Shown here one piece after another: positions 37,701-47,412 of a stretch of DNA of 64,000 nt. Numbering within the stretch: the stretch's first letter is position 1; each line of letters opens with the position of its first letter. The translations under genes were made by a program, and so were the position numbers. The notes beneath the pieces were generated by a model, which did not search any database, had not been told where the DNA came from, and was given only the letters and a program-made list of their open reading frames with translations. The stretch lies in the NCBI GenBank assembly GCA_031213475.1, contig JARUPZ010000016.1, positions 8,200,270-8,264,269 of the forward strand, read 5' to 3'. Origin of the DNA: Nereocystis luetkeana. Its lineage: Eukaryota; Sar; Phaeophyceae; Laminariales; Laminariaceae.

Positions 37701-39429
37701 AGGTGTTCCAATCAGGCAGAAAATTATTACACGAGAGGGAACAGGGATTTTTTTTCCTTTCCGAGTTTTCGGTTTCATTTTCATTTTTTTTGCTGCTGTA
37801 CCGTGTGCTGTGCTTTCGCCTTCTTCCTACATACGAGTACAGACATACGAGTTCGTATATCGAAAGAAGAAAATAAGTACAGACAGCAGTATCCTACCTG
37901 GGGTATGTACGTACGTACGACATCCGCGACGCGAAGCGCATATGTGGCATTCGAGCTGGCGTCGGAGCTGTTTTTTCCTGAAGCATGGCGGCGGGACTCT
38001 TGGCATTATCAAGTCGCCGGTTTGCAATTACGACCTAAACTCAATCGTGGACCTCTGTCACTTCGCATAAATTGATGTACTTTTCTCCTTCCAGAGCGAG
38101 CGTAGCGGGCGGCGTAGGCCGCCCGCGGAGCGAAGCGCCTTGTCATGCGTAGTACACGCTGCTGCATTCATTCAGGGCAGTAGTACGGACGAACTATAGG
38201 CGCTTTGTGCCAGTCTGCCGTGAAATCTCCGAGCACGAGGTCGGGCGGCACCCAGTGTCTTCACCGTCACGTTCCGAGTGCACGAATTCATACCTAAGTC
38301 CGCAAGAAGAGCTTTTGACATTTGACAAGTTCCATTTCAAGCAGACCATATATTTCAACTGCAGCCAGGATTGCAACCTGTTATCATACCGGTATGTATG
38401 TACGTCTTGATAGCTCTGTCGTAGTTCATCCGGCAGCTCCCTTATCTATGACACCTGGCAGTTCCTGTGGCTCAATGCATGAAGAAGATGTGTACGTACC
38501 AGGTATGTACTGCCGTCCGTAATTTCTGTGCTAAGCGAAATCTGGCTCTTCGTCTCGTCTATCTGACCTCAAATATGTACCAGGTATCAAGTATAAAAAA
38601 GGGGCGGATTGTGTTTTGCGCTCCTTTCTCGAATCTCACTTCTGGCCTGGCTACGTGCGGGGTATGTATATACTGCGAACACGTCGCAAGTTCGTACAGC
38701 AGCAGCTGTACACGGCCCAAACGCAAACCAGTTACGTCTACTTGCTCTCCCCTAACAAGTACCACCCAGGACGGGAATATAAGGAACCTTTGGAATTCAT
38801 ATTAAGCCCTACACGCCCCTTATATTTTCATTCAGACTACGTATTACCAGGTACCATGTACCTGGTACTCTTTTACACCGCACCTTACTCGGTCCCTCGA
38901 TCGCTACCAAGTGCTCCGGCGCTTCCACCTCGAACGCAAGCCCTCCACAGTGACAGCTCCCGACGTGCAACACCGACCCCCCTCTCCCCGCCCCGGCTCC
39001 GACCCCTGCCCCGGCCCCTCGCTGGTTCCTCACGGCCGCAGCCGCCGCAGCCGCCGCGGCCGCCGACGCCGCGGTGGCCGTCCCAGATCGCGCACCGTAG
39101 GCGTAAGCATGGTAAGCATCTCCACCATCACCATCATCGTCATCATCCTCGTCCTCCCTATGGTCGCAATCATCGTTACTGCCCCTACTACTAGCTGCCC
39201 CTGCTTCGTCTTGGGTTTGCTGTTGCTGCCGGCGCGAGCGTCGTTTCTTCTTCGAACTATTCCCGCTGCTGATGCTGCTGCTGGAGCAACGCTCGCAGCA
39301 TGTCAGGCGCAGGAGGGTCGTGATAGAGGGCCCCGCTCGAGCGCCGATGGCCACGAGGACGGCGGACGCACAGACTGCCACCAGGACGCCGAGCACGCGG
39401 TCGACTGTCTGGGGAGACGCTGCCCTCAT
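26343..39429 (-). CDS. Membrane-anchored GFA/CENP-V domain protein with long disordered tail
   Basis: Six minus-strand exons, 39429-38884, 33543-33424, 32949-32755, 31811-31503, 29217-28752 and 26689-26343, join in frame to 660 residues with a TGA stop. All junctions are GT-AG. Residues about 8-30 are a hydrophobic helix (VLGVLVAVCASAVLVAIGA) that may anchor or target the protein. A basic and acidic low-complexity stretch and a poly-Ala run follow. The GFA/CENP-V (glutathione-dependent formaldehyde-activating-like) zinc fold starts with GSCHCGGLAFEVEAPE (about 156-171), continues as RYPFITVPAEHFRL, and ends with HFFCRRCGVHVVHAPDF and VNVHCI. The family's middle Cys-x-x-Cys pair is not evident; its place reads GPSK, so metal binding may differ. 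Exons 4-6 are Ser/Gly/Ala/Arg-rich without a recognised domain. The donor of exon 1 could also lie a few codons further on (about 38875). Family enzymes act on glutathione adducts, and animal CENP-V binds microtubules; the function here is unknown. The 5.3-kb first intron holds two repeat families and a 0.6-kb tandem duplication. Confidence 0.87.
26874..27020 (+). repeat. rep-A fragment
   Basis: About 145 bases of rep-A from tgtactcatcgtcatgcatt to cttgcaccaagcc, with a short internal duplication of the 'gaccaggaagtcgggttttc' region. Lies just upstream (minus sense) of the last exon of the GFA gene. Confidence 0.8.
28670..28705. repeat. (AAC)n microsatellite
   Basis: About eleven AAC units in the last intron of the GFA gene. 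Confidence 0.9.
29571..29664. mobile_element. MITE-B, uninterrupted copy
   Basis: Arms ggactgcagtcccgttttag and ccaacacgggactgcagtca face each other around an AT-rich 20-base centre. A diverged half copy lies just left at about 29475-29540. Confidence 0.8.
30390..31240 (+). repeat. rep-A, near full length, interrupted by a SINE
   Basis: The rep-A start (poly-G, tactcgataggagatatgta, ctcatgcat) is broken at 30454 and resumes at 30806 with ggccgtagtcgtatgaccat, continuing to the 'ctggttgtctagctcac' end block. The gap is exactly the SINE copy. Confidence 0.9.
30455..30805 (+). mobile_element. tRNA-derived SINE, copy 1
   Basis: The head is tRNA-like: A-box region ggtggttcaagtggttaacc, then a T-arm with a perfect five-base stem (ctgggttcgagccccag). 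A conserved body of about 270 bases follows (gattcaattgttgagagcgc ... gaagatgtgcgaagataata) and an A-rich 3' end. Two other copies in the window share the whole length. Confidence 0.9.
31241..31300 (+). repeat. rep-A fragment (5' end only)
   Basis: A poly-G run followed by tactcatgtcatgcatggcc and gtagtcg, then unrelated sequence. Confidence 0.65.
32246..32430. mobile_element. MITE-C, inverted-repeat element
   Basis: Left arm ggtgcgcccgtttttcagcg with ...gaacggcgagg pairs with right arm cctcgccgttgtcgagaaaa and ...tctgaaaaacgatcgcacc, giving arms of roughly 50 bases. Part of the right arm (ccgttgtcgagaaaatcagc) recurs at about 2756. Lies in a GFA gene intron. Confidence 0.7.
32972..33098 (-). 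mobile_element. rep-B fragment
   Basis: Read on the minus strand it encodes VSLLGVGTVLRLERGGWLVV and a stop, the same frame end as the 20-kb copy, followed by the conserved end before a poly-C run. Confidence 0.6.
33100..33245 (+). repeat. rep-A fragment adjacent to rep-B
   Basis: Diverged first 140 bases of rep-A (catatcatgcatggtcgtag ... caccaagcacgaggcacc). Confidence 0.75.
33662..34205 (+). repeat. rep-A, near full length
   Basis: Complete from ggtgtactcgataggagaga to the terminal tatagaatagaggggggg. Located in the first intron of the GFA gene, just upstream (minus sense) of exon 33543-33424. Confidence 0.9.
34318..34450 (-). mobile_element. rep-B fragment
   Basis: On the minus strand it encodes PLLGVGTVLRLERGSWSMVK and a stop, then the shared 3' block. 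It lies about 110 bases beyond a rep-A copy. Confidence 0.6.
34960..35055. repeat. Long hairpin / inverted repeat
   Basis: cgatcgagaaatccaatcca with cgcatcc pairs with ggatgcgtggatcggatcgc and tcgatcg around a loop of about 35 bases. Possibly a small MITE. Confidence 0.55.
35393..35620 (+). repeat. rep-A fragment with internal deletion
   Basis: Matches rep-A from gtactcgatatcatgcatgg to agcttcaatgagtta but lacks about 35 bases after 'gcagatattgct', where other copies carry the 'gcaccaagcgcgaagcgccg' block. Confidence 0.8.
35840..36191 (+). mobile_element. tRNA-derived SINE, copy 2
   Basis: Full-length copy from cggtcgccccggtggttcag to the A-rich end, with one base missing in the A-box loop relative to copy 1. 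Inserted in the first intron of the GFA gene. Confidence 0.9.
36470..37740. repeat. Tandem duplication, unit about 620 bp
   Basis: A first unit (about 36470-37090) is followed by a second (about 37090-37720) sharing gtgtcagcgggtgctggcgg, gagggatgcatgaacgggct, gaacaccaacgttatcgagc and the ccgggtgcaaggtg end. Identity is very high by eye. No gene model; it lies in the 5.3-kb first intron of the GFA gene. Confidence 0.9.
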
Positions 39430-42400
39430 GGCCGACTGCTCGAGGTTGGCAAGCGGCGCTTGATGTGTTTTATAGTTCCTCCTTGTCGCCCGTGCCCTTG
39501 CCCTTGCCGTGCCCTCGCGGCCTTGCCCTTACAAAGCCCTATATACTTCAGTACCTCGGGTTTCAGAGCAGCTCGCCAGGGCTTGCTTGCTTGTTGGACG
39601 GAGAGGCGCGGGATTAGGTGGGGGGGTCAGCTGCATCCTCTGCAGAGGAGTGATACAGGGTCGGGCGCTGGTTATGTTGACACTGCTGCAGAGGTCTGGG
39701 GGTTGTTACCGCGAGGACTGCAAACGCAAACGCCCGCGTGCCAAAAAAACAGTTACCCAGCTCTCGCAGAACGGTACTTTACCCCTATCAGACGACAGCA
39801 CAGCAAGAAGATGGTTGTTGTCGACGATTATGTCGTTGCATTTCTGCTGTTGAAGTCCGGTTTCAAAATAGCGTGCTTTCGAGACAGGACTAAGCCCATC
39901 TAGGCCCAGGCAAGGCTGCACCAGCTGCAACGAGGTGCAGATTCCGGCCACCCGACATAAGCAAAAAAGCGCACGTTCGTCGTGTTGAATGCCCCCCCCT
40001 CTGCCTACAGAGCATGTTCCCATCCCGAAACATTACGCAAACACGCTCGCCATACCACTGCCTGCTGTGGATAAACGCGGTTCCTCTCACCTTGCTTCGA
40101 GGTGTACCAAGGCCCAAGGTCACCTTTGCTACAGGCCGGTCTTCGACGCGTGTTTGCAGCACACCAAACGCATGGAATATGGGTAACGTTCTCTGCTCTT
40201 CCCTCGGGGTCTATCAGCTGCCGCCCCCTCGAGGTGCCAGCCTATCAGGAAATTGTGCAACGAACACGTATTTTCAAAGAGGCGTGTTTGTGGCGGGAGA
40301 TCGGGATGCCTCGTTTCGCACAAAAAAATATGAGCGTGGTGCCGAGGTGCCGAGGTCGAGAGTATCATCCGACTGCTGTACCTCTGGCATCCTGATGGGA
40401 TGCAAACCAACTGGCAGAGCCTTCACGACAGTACACAGTACAGTACAGTAAAGGCAAGAAAACTATAATCAACTCTCACCATGGCGCATGACTGCTCACA
40501 TCTGCTCACCACAACATTCATGCAAAATATATCTTGTTCAAATAATGAATACACTCTGTCTCACACTGCAGTGTGTGTGTGTTCTTCTTTCTACCCGTCG
40601 ACATCCAGCACAACCAGTGTCCGTGCCGATTCTTCAATCCTAGAAGAGATACAAGTTCGGTGGTCACAAAGCTACGCCACAGAGATACTACGTTGCCACG
40701 TGTGCAGTGTGCACTGCAGTGGGCAATGCAAAGCCATGTCATCATACTAGATACGACAGGCACGACATACGCAATCTATGAAATAGTGAAACGAAAAGAA
40801 ACAATAATCAAACAGAAAACAAAAACAAGGTAGACAAATCTGAAGAGAAAAAGAAAAAAATGGAGGCAAAATCTAGGAGAAACAATCTGTCGTGCCCCCC
40901 CCCCGCAGGCGAGGTGGCCAACACTTGAAAAAGAACGAGCTGGAGAAAAGAAAGAAAATAAAATAAAATAAGAAAAAACACCACTGCTTGTAAACAGAGT
41001 GAGACAAAGAACCAAGGAAAAATAACAAAGGGGAAATAAGTTGGACGACATAATTACTGCTTGTACTACTATTAATACTACTGCTACTACTGTACGAGTA
41101 GTATCTCTCTACCTGGTACCTGGTATGATCGATGGCGTGATGAGGAATCAGGGCGGACAGTGGAGATACTGGTTAGTTGATTGGGTGGAAAGAACCGTGT
41201 GAAGACAACACACTATACTATTTATACGTCGTATTTCCCCGCCACGGCACGTCCAGGGCTATATCCTGGCGTTGAGTGCCGTCGCTTTTTTTGTTGTAGG
41301 TTCCGCGCCCTCTTCTTGGTGGACGAATAACGTACCGTCGTAAAATAGGAGACCGTACCATTTTTTAGGGCCAAGGGCTCTGTGCTGCTTTTAAATTGTA
41401 GTCGACTGTTTGTGCTGATATGCGAACCGAAAAATAAGCGCGCCACGAAGAGGCGTGGCTTCACTACCGTTCGTTGAAGCTCGATGTACATTTGCTCGTC
41501 GTCTACGTACAGTTTACCAGGAATACATGTACCTTGTGCCCTATGCTTATTTTGTTACCCTACGCAGTAATGATAGTAGTGTATAGTTGGGGGTAAGAGC
41601 AACATCGATTACGATCCCGGTGAGGCGCTGTTGGCCGAGGCCTGAGTGTATGTATGTGATGGCTTGTTCGTAACAACAGACCCATCGTGCATCATCTCAT
41701 GCACCTGAAGTTACACCCTTCCTAGCGACTTGAGACACATTGTGTACGGTGGTGTGGGGCGCTCTTTGGCGAAAGAAGACAAGGTCTCGTTGTTCTACGA
41801 ACACTCGTCCTCCTTGCAAACCCGATGTTCTCATTATGGTGCAGTAACTGCAGCACAGCTGCTAGCTGCGCGTGTAGCTTTATTGAGAAAATCACGTTGG
41901 GAAACAAACGAATATAATGCTACTTACCATGTACGTACAATGATTTCCGCGAAGACATGATACCAACAGTACAAATACTACCCGTTGTTCGCCACGAACT
42001 ACTCGCACCAGCTGACACGGTGCTGCCGGTCTTCATGAATGTTCACGCAGAGGTAACCAAAAATGTGAGTAGTGGACACACGAATAGCACGGCATCTTGT
42101 AATGGGCGACACCGCCATCTGAGTGGCAAGAGTCAACGCGTGTACTCAAACAGACCGCCAATTTTCGTCACACTCGGCACAATATGTACCAGTAAGATAA
42201 ACCGGAGGACGGACCCCAGACCCCAAACACGACTATCAATACGCCAATATTGTAACCGCTGTGCCAAGAACCGCGGGGGAACAAATACCGCTTCGTTGCT
42301 ACATCTCGTGCTTGGTCAACCAACCCCAGGTCTGAATGGTTAGGGTGGTTCGTCTTGCGTCGGTCAAATCTCTAGGATAACAACCACACTGACCACCCCC

Positions 42401-42638
42401 TTTGACAACCGGTAATCCCTGTGGGGACGAAACAAGACAGCAAAGAAAGCACCATTCCTAGATCTACTGCTGCTGTATTCTCGTAGTCCGTACGCTTTTA
42501 GGGGGCCACGCGACCGTGACCTCCACTGGTAATGTTCGAAACACTGGGGCGACTACCCTTGCACGTTCAACGGTCAGCACCCGAACGGCGCCAACGACGT
42601 AAAACCTTCGTCAAAAAGAAGAAAAAAATCGGACCCAC
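39430..42638. other. Intergenic region without a supported gene
   Basis: Between the GFA gene start and the SARNP stop I see only short frames without splice or motif support. An 80-base segment near 40580-40650 resembles one at 35690-35765 (ctacccgtcgacatccagca and ctacccaacgacaaccagca). An A-rich tract covers 40800-41040, and TACCTGGTA-type motifs occur near 41110. Confidence 0.6.
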
Positions 42639-45600
42639 CTATATGCACACCACTACAACCAGACGCTCTAGCGTGGGACCGTGACTAAGCAAAAGCACGC
42701 CAAGGGCCGCTTTCAACGCGAACGCAGTCCCCGCTTCTACCGTGGCACGAATCACCGCGAAGACTTCAACCCTTGCGAAAGCATGGTTTTCGCGTTCACG
42801 GGGGGACCCCCCCCGCCCCCCCCCCTGCCTCCTCCCGCCTCTCCCACCCCCCCCTCTCCCCCTTCCCTTTCCCCCCCCACCCCTTCCTCGCCCCCCGCCG
42901 CCACCACCGCCACCGCCGCCGCTCTTTCCCCCACCCTTTTTTGCGGCGGGCGCTTTAGGCGTGGAGACCTTTGTGGAGGTGTCCTCTCCGAAGCGAGCAA
43001 TACGCTTGGCTTTCTTCTCTGCCTGCTCGGCCGCCAGCTGTGCGCTTTTGGCTTTCTTTTCATCCTCGGCGTTGACGAATCCGAACTTCTCCTGGCGCGC
43101 CAGGCGCTTAGCAGCCTGACAAATACGAAAGGGAATAGGATGATATGAGATAGGATGGGATGATATGGGATGGTATGGGATGATACGGGGTGGCATGGGA
43201 TATTATGGGACCGGATGGGATGGGATTGGATGGGGTCATTTTAGGATGGGATTGGATGGCATGCGATGGGATAGAAGTTGACATGGACTGTGATAGGATG
43301 AGCTGCGATGGGATTGGACGAGATTTGATCGGTTCGTCGACGGGAGAAAACCGAGGGAGAGACAAAAAAGTGATGAGGGCAACAATTTAAGAATTGTATG
43401 GGGAGAAAAGGGTAGGGGGCAATAACGAGGCGGAAATATAGATGCCGATCATATGCCAACACACAGCCAGCGGCGCAGCGAAAATGTACCGCGCGTAACT
43501 TGGAGGACCGATTGCCTTGCGTCTACATACGTAGGCCAGACTGTGATGACAGGGTTAGGTTGGGCCCCACGGCATGTGGCACCGCTCTTCGGCTCGACCC
43601 ATGCCGCCGCGAGTATTGTCTAAAATCATACCTACTCTCTCCCTCGCACACACACCAGCGAGTGCAGTGGTCACACCGTTCAAATATGTGGCGCTCGTTA
43701 GAAACATTTGCCAAGGCGGAGATAAAAAAACATCAGAGAGGTACGCCACTACATGCCCCGACGAACGGGCCGTCTGTCAAGGCACCGGCGTAGAGGCACG
43801 CATGGCCGTCGCCACAGGAAAGCTTTTCTTCCCTCGAAGCAGACAGATGCGGGGACGGGGAAACGGCACGGTAGGCAAAGGAAAAATGGTTGATGGTTGA
43901 CGCACAGTGTAGGAGACGAAAAGGACTACAGTAGCCCTAGGCGTTGGTTGATTGGGTCGAGGTTGGGGTTAGGGTTAGGGTGGGGTGGGGTGGGGTTGCA
44001 TATACTTGTATTACACGCATTGCCTTGTTAACCATTTTTCTCGAAGAAATGGTAGTTATCATAAAAAAAACGCTTACCTCCGCTTCCGCTTTTGCGGCCG
44101 CTTCCGCCTTTACGTCCACGATGCCGAAACGCTCCATGCGCTTTTTCTTCTTAGCTTCCTCCTCGGGGTCAAGCGCCCTCTTCACGCCCTTCTTACCGAC
44201 GATTCCAGCCTGCTGCTCGTGATTGGTTCGTTGGCGACAAAGGGCGGTGCATGGATTATTGACGATTTCTTGTTCTGATAGGAAAGTGGCAAGCAGGAGG
44301 CCATGTGATAGGCTGCGCCGACGAGATGTGGGGATGGCAAGTGGGCGCAAGCCGTACGATACTTTTCCACGCACTCTGCCTTGCGACCATCGACTAGACT
44401 ATGGCGATAGACCAACGACAACAACAGCAACAACAAACAACAAAACAACAACAATAACAACAACAGCAACAACACTGTCGCAAAAATGAAGGCAAGAAAA
44501 AACGTGCGCCCGGATCATGCGAAAGAGCCAAGCAACAACAAACTATAATCCAAAAAAGAAGGAAGAAAAAACGTGCGCCTCGTATCATGCGGAAGAGCCA
44601 CGTAAAAGAGTGCGGATCGACCACCGATACGAAGCACCACAACCGCAGCGTATCCATGCAGTACTCATACCGACAACAGCAACAGCAAAAAAAAAATGAC
44701 CAAAAAGAGCGGCGAGCACTACAAGGTATGCCGACCAGGCGCGTGGCGCACCAACCCACTGCTAGCAACTAAGGACACGCATAACAAATAGAGCCTGCAC
44801 CCATGGAAAAATGCACGATAATTAGTATGTATGCTCGTATGGTGATACCTCATCGGTCAGGCCAAATTTAGCCCTGCGTTTGGCCAGCTTTTCCGCAGCC
44901 TCCTCGTCTGTCACTGGAGCGATGCGTCCGAATCTCTCCACTCGCCTCGCCAGCTTGCTGGCATCCGCGTCAGCGCTCGGAGCGGCGGGGACAGCGGCGG
45001 TGGCGGCCTCCTCGCTCTCCATTGCAGGGGTCGCGACAGGTTCCGTCTCCTGTGCAAACACGAAATCACCACGACGGTTTTTACATCGACTCGCGCTAAA
45101 ACTGCAGTAAGACACTCATTGAACTGCAACTGGTCTACTACCTCGCAGCCATCCTCATTCTCCGACTCGGCAACAAACAGACACGCACACGTTCAGATCG
45201 CACTGGATGCGTTTATTAACACCCGCGCAGATCTGCATGCGCCAGGAGCCGGTACCCCCGAGGGAGTGAAACACGTGTGCAATGGACTCACCGCCGGGAG
45301 AGCAGGATCCACCGCGGGCTCCGCCGCAACTCCATTACCGGGCTGGTTGTGGGCAGGAGGGTGCAACGGGCAGGCAAAGACGGGGACAACGAGAGGGAGG
45401 TGGGGGGGCGAGTTTGACTTGACACTCGTCAACCTATGGAGCACGCGAGAACGTCGGCGAGAAACACCAGGGCAAGAGCGCAGTACAACGGTTGCCTTTG
45501 AGATAACCTCTTCCCGACCGGGGTCTAAAACCGTCAACAGCGGGGAAGCTGCGAGGTGCCGAGCTGTACGTTTCGTCAGCTTGAGAACAGCAGTGCCGGC

Positions 45601-47085
45601 CTGCATCAAATATCTGAGGGAGAGGGACTACTATGCTACCATTCCGTTGGGCCCGCAAGATTTTTGCGCCGGACTAGCGAAGGCCCGCTGGATGGTGGGC
45701 ACGCCCACAGCAAATCACGTGAATGCTCAAAGGTGGGAGTATTCGCTGCGCACCTCACAATCCTACATCAGTTAGTGTTGCGAGTGGGATAACAGATCTC
45801 GACTAATATACCATACCGACCTGAGTTACGTACGTGAAATATTTGCTGAAGCTTCTGCACCCAAGCGCGACATTGATATTATAAGGTTAAAGGACTGCCG
45901 TCATATGTTTCGCGCCCGCGTCTCTATTGATAAGGTTGTGGTCGCCATGGCGAGTTGGCACGGCAGCCGTGAGCTGGAAAGGGGGTTGGGGTTATGATGC
46001 CACCGGTAACAGCGACCGCTTCTCGTTGATACTTCGATACTTGGAGTTCCAGGCTACATATACTCGTAATATACGTACGAATTATCTTTTAGGCCATCTC
46101 TTATGGGAGGGTTTTGAAAACCGAAAAACTTACCCGAAACTTAAGAGATGGCCTTACAGGTGGTATTAATAGTTTATTTTTGCAGTCCAACAGCTGTAGT
46201 TACTATAGGTACAGCAGTACGGCCTAAAGCCGTCCACCAGTCAGCATGTATACGTACCTCGAGGTATCATAGACTCGTTCGTATTCGTATAAATAACGTC
46301 TACGTACCGCTACTACTGCTACTCTGCTTGCTGTTCAGCTGCCCGAGGAATTGACCAAGCAACGGGAATAATCTACACAGCAGTTATCGCATCCGTCAGC
46401 TATTTACAGCTAAAACTGCATGCCCTACGTAGGGCAACCGGACTCCATCACCTCAGGTGTGGTTGCGGCAGGGGCCTCTACGGGGGCTGCTGCCGGCATG
46501 TCGATGATGCCGAACTCTTCCTCGTCAAGCACCGCTTGGAGGCGTTGAGCCAGGTCTGCCTTGTTGCCCTTTATGTCCAGACTTCTGCTGGCAAGCTCTG
46601 CCTTCAGCTCGGAGACCTTACGCAGTGCAAGAGGGGTTGAGGGTGTGCGGGAGAAGCAGGGCATGGTGATGGTGCTGCGCCACTTGGAGATCGAGATGAT
46701 GTCTTTGGGGGGGGGGGTAATCATCGTAGACGTTGGTGTTCGAGCGGTCGGCGGTGGGTCGTACTTACCAGGCAAAGTCAAATAAACAAATAAAAACGCA
46801 GTCAACCCTCCGTCAAATACACACAAGAAAACGAAAACAAATTGAAATCCAGCAAGTTCGGAGAGCGAGAATCTTGCGCACCCGATCCACGATAACCACA
46901 TACGACGACGAAGCCCTCGCGCAACAAGAGTTAGAGATACACTCGGTGTACGGCAGGTTGTTGGTCCTCGAACAAACGACGGCCCTCGCACGCTTCGCAG
47001 AAAACTGCAGTCCGAAAAACGTTTTCCAAACTTGTGGTACTCTTGCCGGACTCACTTTCAGCTTCGACACGTTGATTTCACTCAT
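42639..47085 (-). CDS. SARNP: SAP-domain mRNA export factor, SARNP/CIP29/Tho1-like
   Basis: Five minus-strand exons, 47085-47056, 46616-46452, 45049-44849, 44209-44078 and 43115-42639, all in phase 0, give 334 residues. Exon 1 is only ten codons (MSEINVSKLK). The SAP domain spans about residues 6-43 (KVSELKAELASRSLDIKG, then NKADLAQRLQAVLDEEE). An Ala/Glu-rich spacer follows. The repeated basic 'R-F-G' motifs typical of SARNP/Tho1 then appear: RRVERFG (about 100), KRRAKFG (122), KRMERFG (155), RQEKFG (183) and KRIARFG (213). Residues about 238-281 form an RGG-type Gly/Arg tract. These proteins bind RNA and the DDX39B/UAP56 helicase in TREX-linked nuclear mRNA export; that role is inferred from the family. 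The final 55 residues after the RGG tract are partly hydrophobic and follow long C/G runs, so the true stop may differ. Exon 4 has equivalent in-frame acceptors three or six bases upstream. Confidence 0.9.
43129..43345. repeat. Degenerate (GGGAT)n repeat beside a splice acceptor
   Basis: About 210 bases of gggat, ggatg and tgggatgatat units on the plus strand. On the transcribed strand this is a pyrimidine-rich ccatc repeat ending some 14 bases upstream of the SARNP exon 5 acceptor. Confidence 0.85.
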
Positions 47086-47284
47086 CTTGAACGAAAAATT
47101 ACGCTCCCAGACACTTCCCCTAGATAGTGTGGGATTCCTGGCTCTCTGGCTGCTGAGGTGGGTTGCCGTCCGTGGATGGGCGATCCCCTTTGGGACTTGA
47201 GAATTATCCGTTCGCAACGCAATTCGAAATACGTGGAAACCCCACAAAAAATGGGGATATGGTTTTGTTGTCCCCGCTTTTCAG

Positions 47285-47412
47285 CAGTTGATGTTGCGGA
47301 GCTTCATCTACCTGGAACGCAAGATGCCGAGGAACGCATGAAGCTGAAACGAACCCGCTTGGCTCCTGGAAGCTCGGAGTCCACGGTGATCATCGCGCGG
47401 CCGCATCATTGA
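47285..47412 (+). CDS. Possible terminal exon, hypothetical
   Basis: A strong pyrimidine-rich acceptor (ccccgcttttcag) is followed by a 42-codon frame that starts VDVAELHLPGTQDAEER, ends in basic residues and stops with TGA at 47412. Composition is protein-like, but no upstream exon was found and the divergent SARNP start lies only 200 bp to the left. It may belong to a short gene or be fortuitous. Confidence 0.25.

Noticed and set aside
38911..39903. 330-codon plus-strand open frame
   Set aside because: It lies antisense to exon 1 of the GFA/CENP-V gene, whose minus-strand frame has the domain motif, a start codon and splice sites. Length comes from GC-rich low-complexity sequence.
43960..43985. 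Telomere-like ggttagggttaggg
   Set aside because: Just two or three units within a G-rich stretch; too short to indicate an interstitial telomere or a chromosome end.
45119..45775. 218-codon plus-strand frame
   Set aside because: Lies in a SARNP intron, has no recognisable domain and no splice or start context; repetitive Thr/Gly/Arg content.
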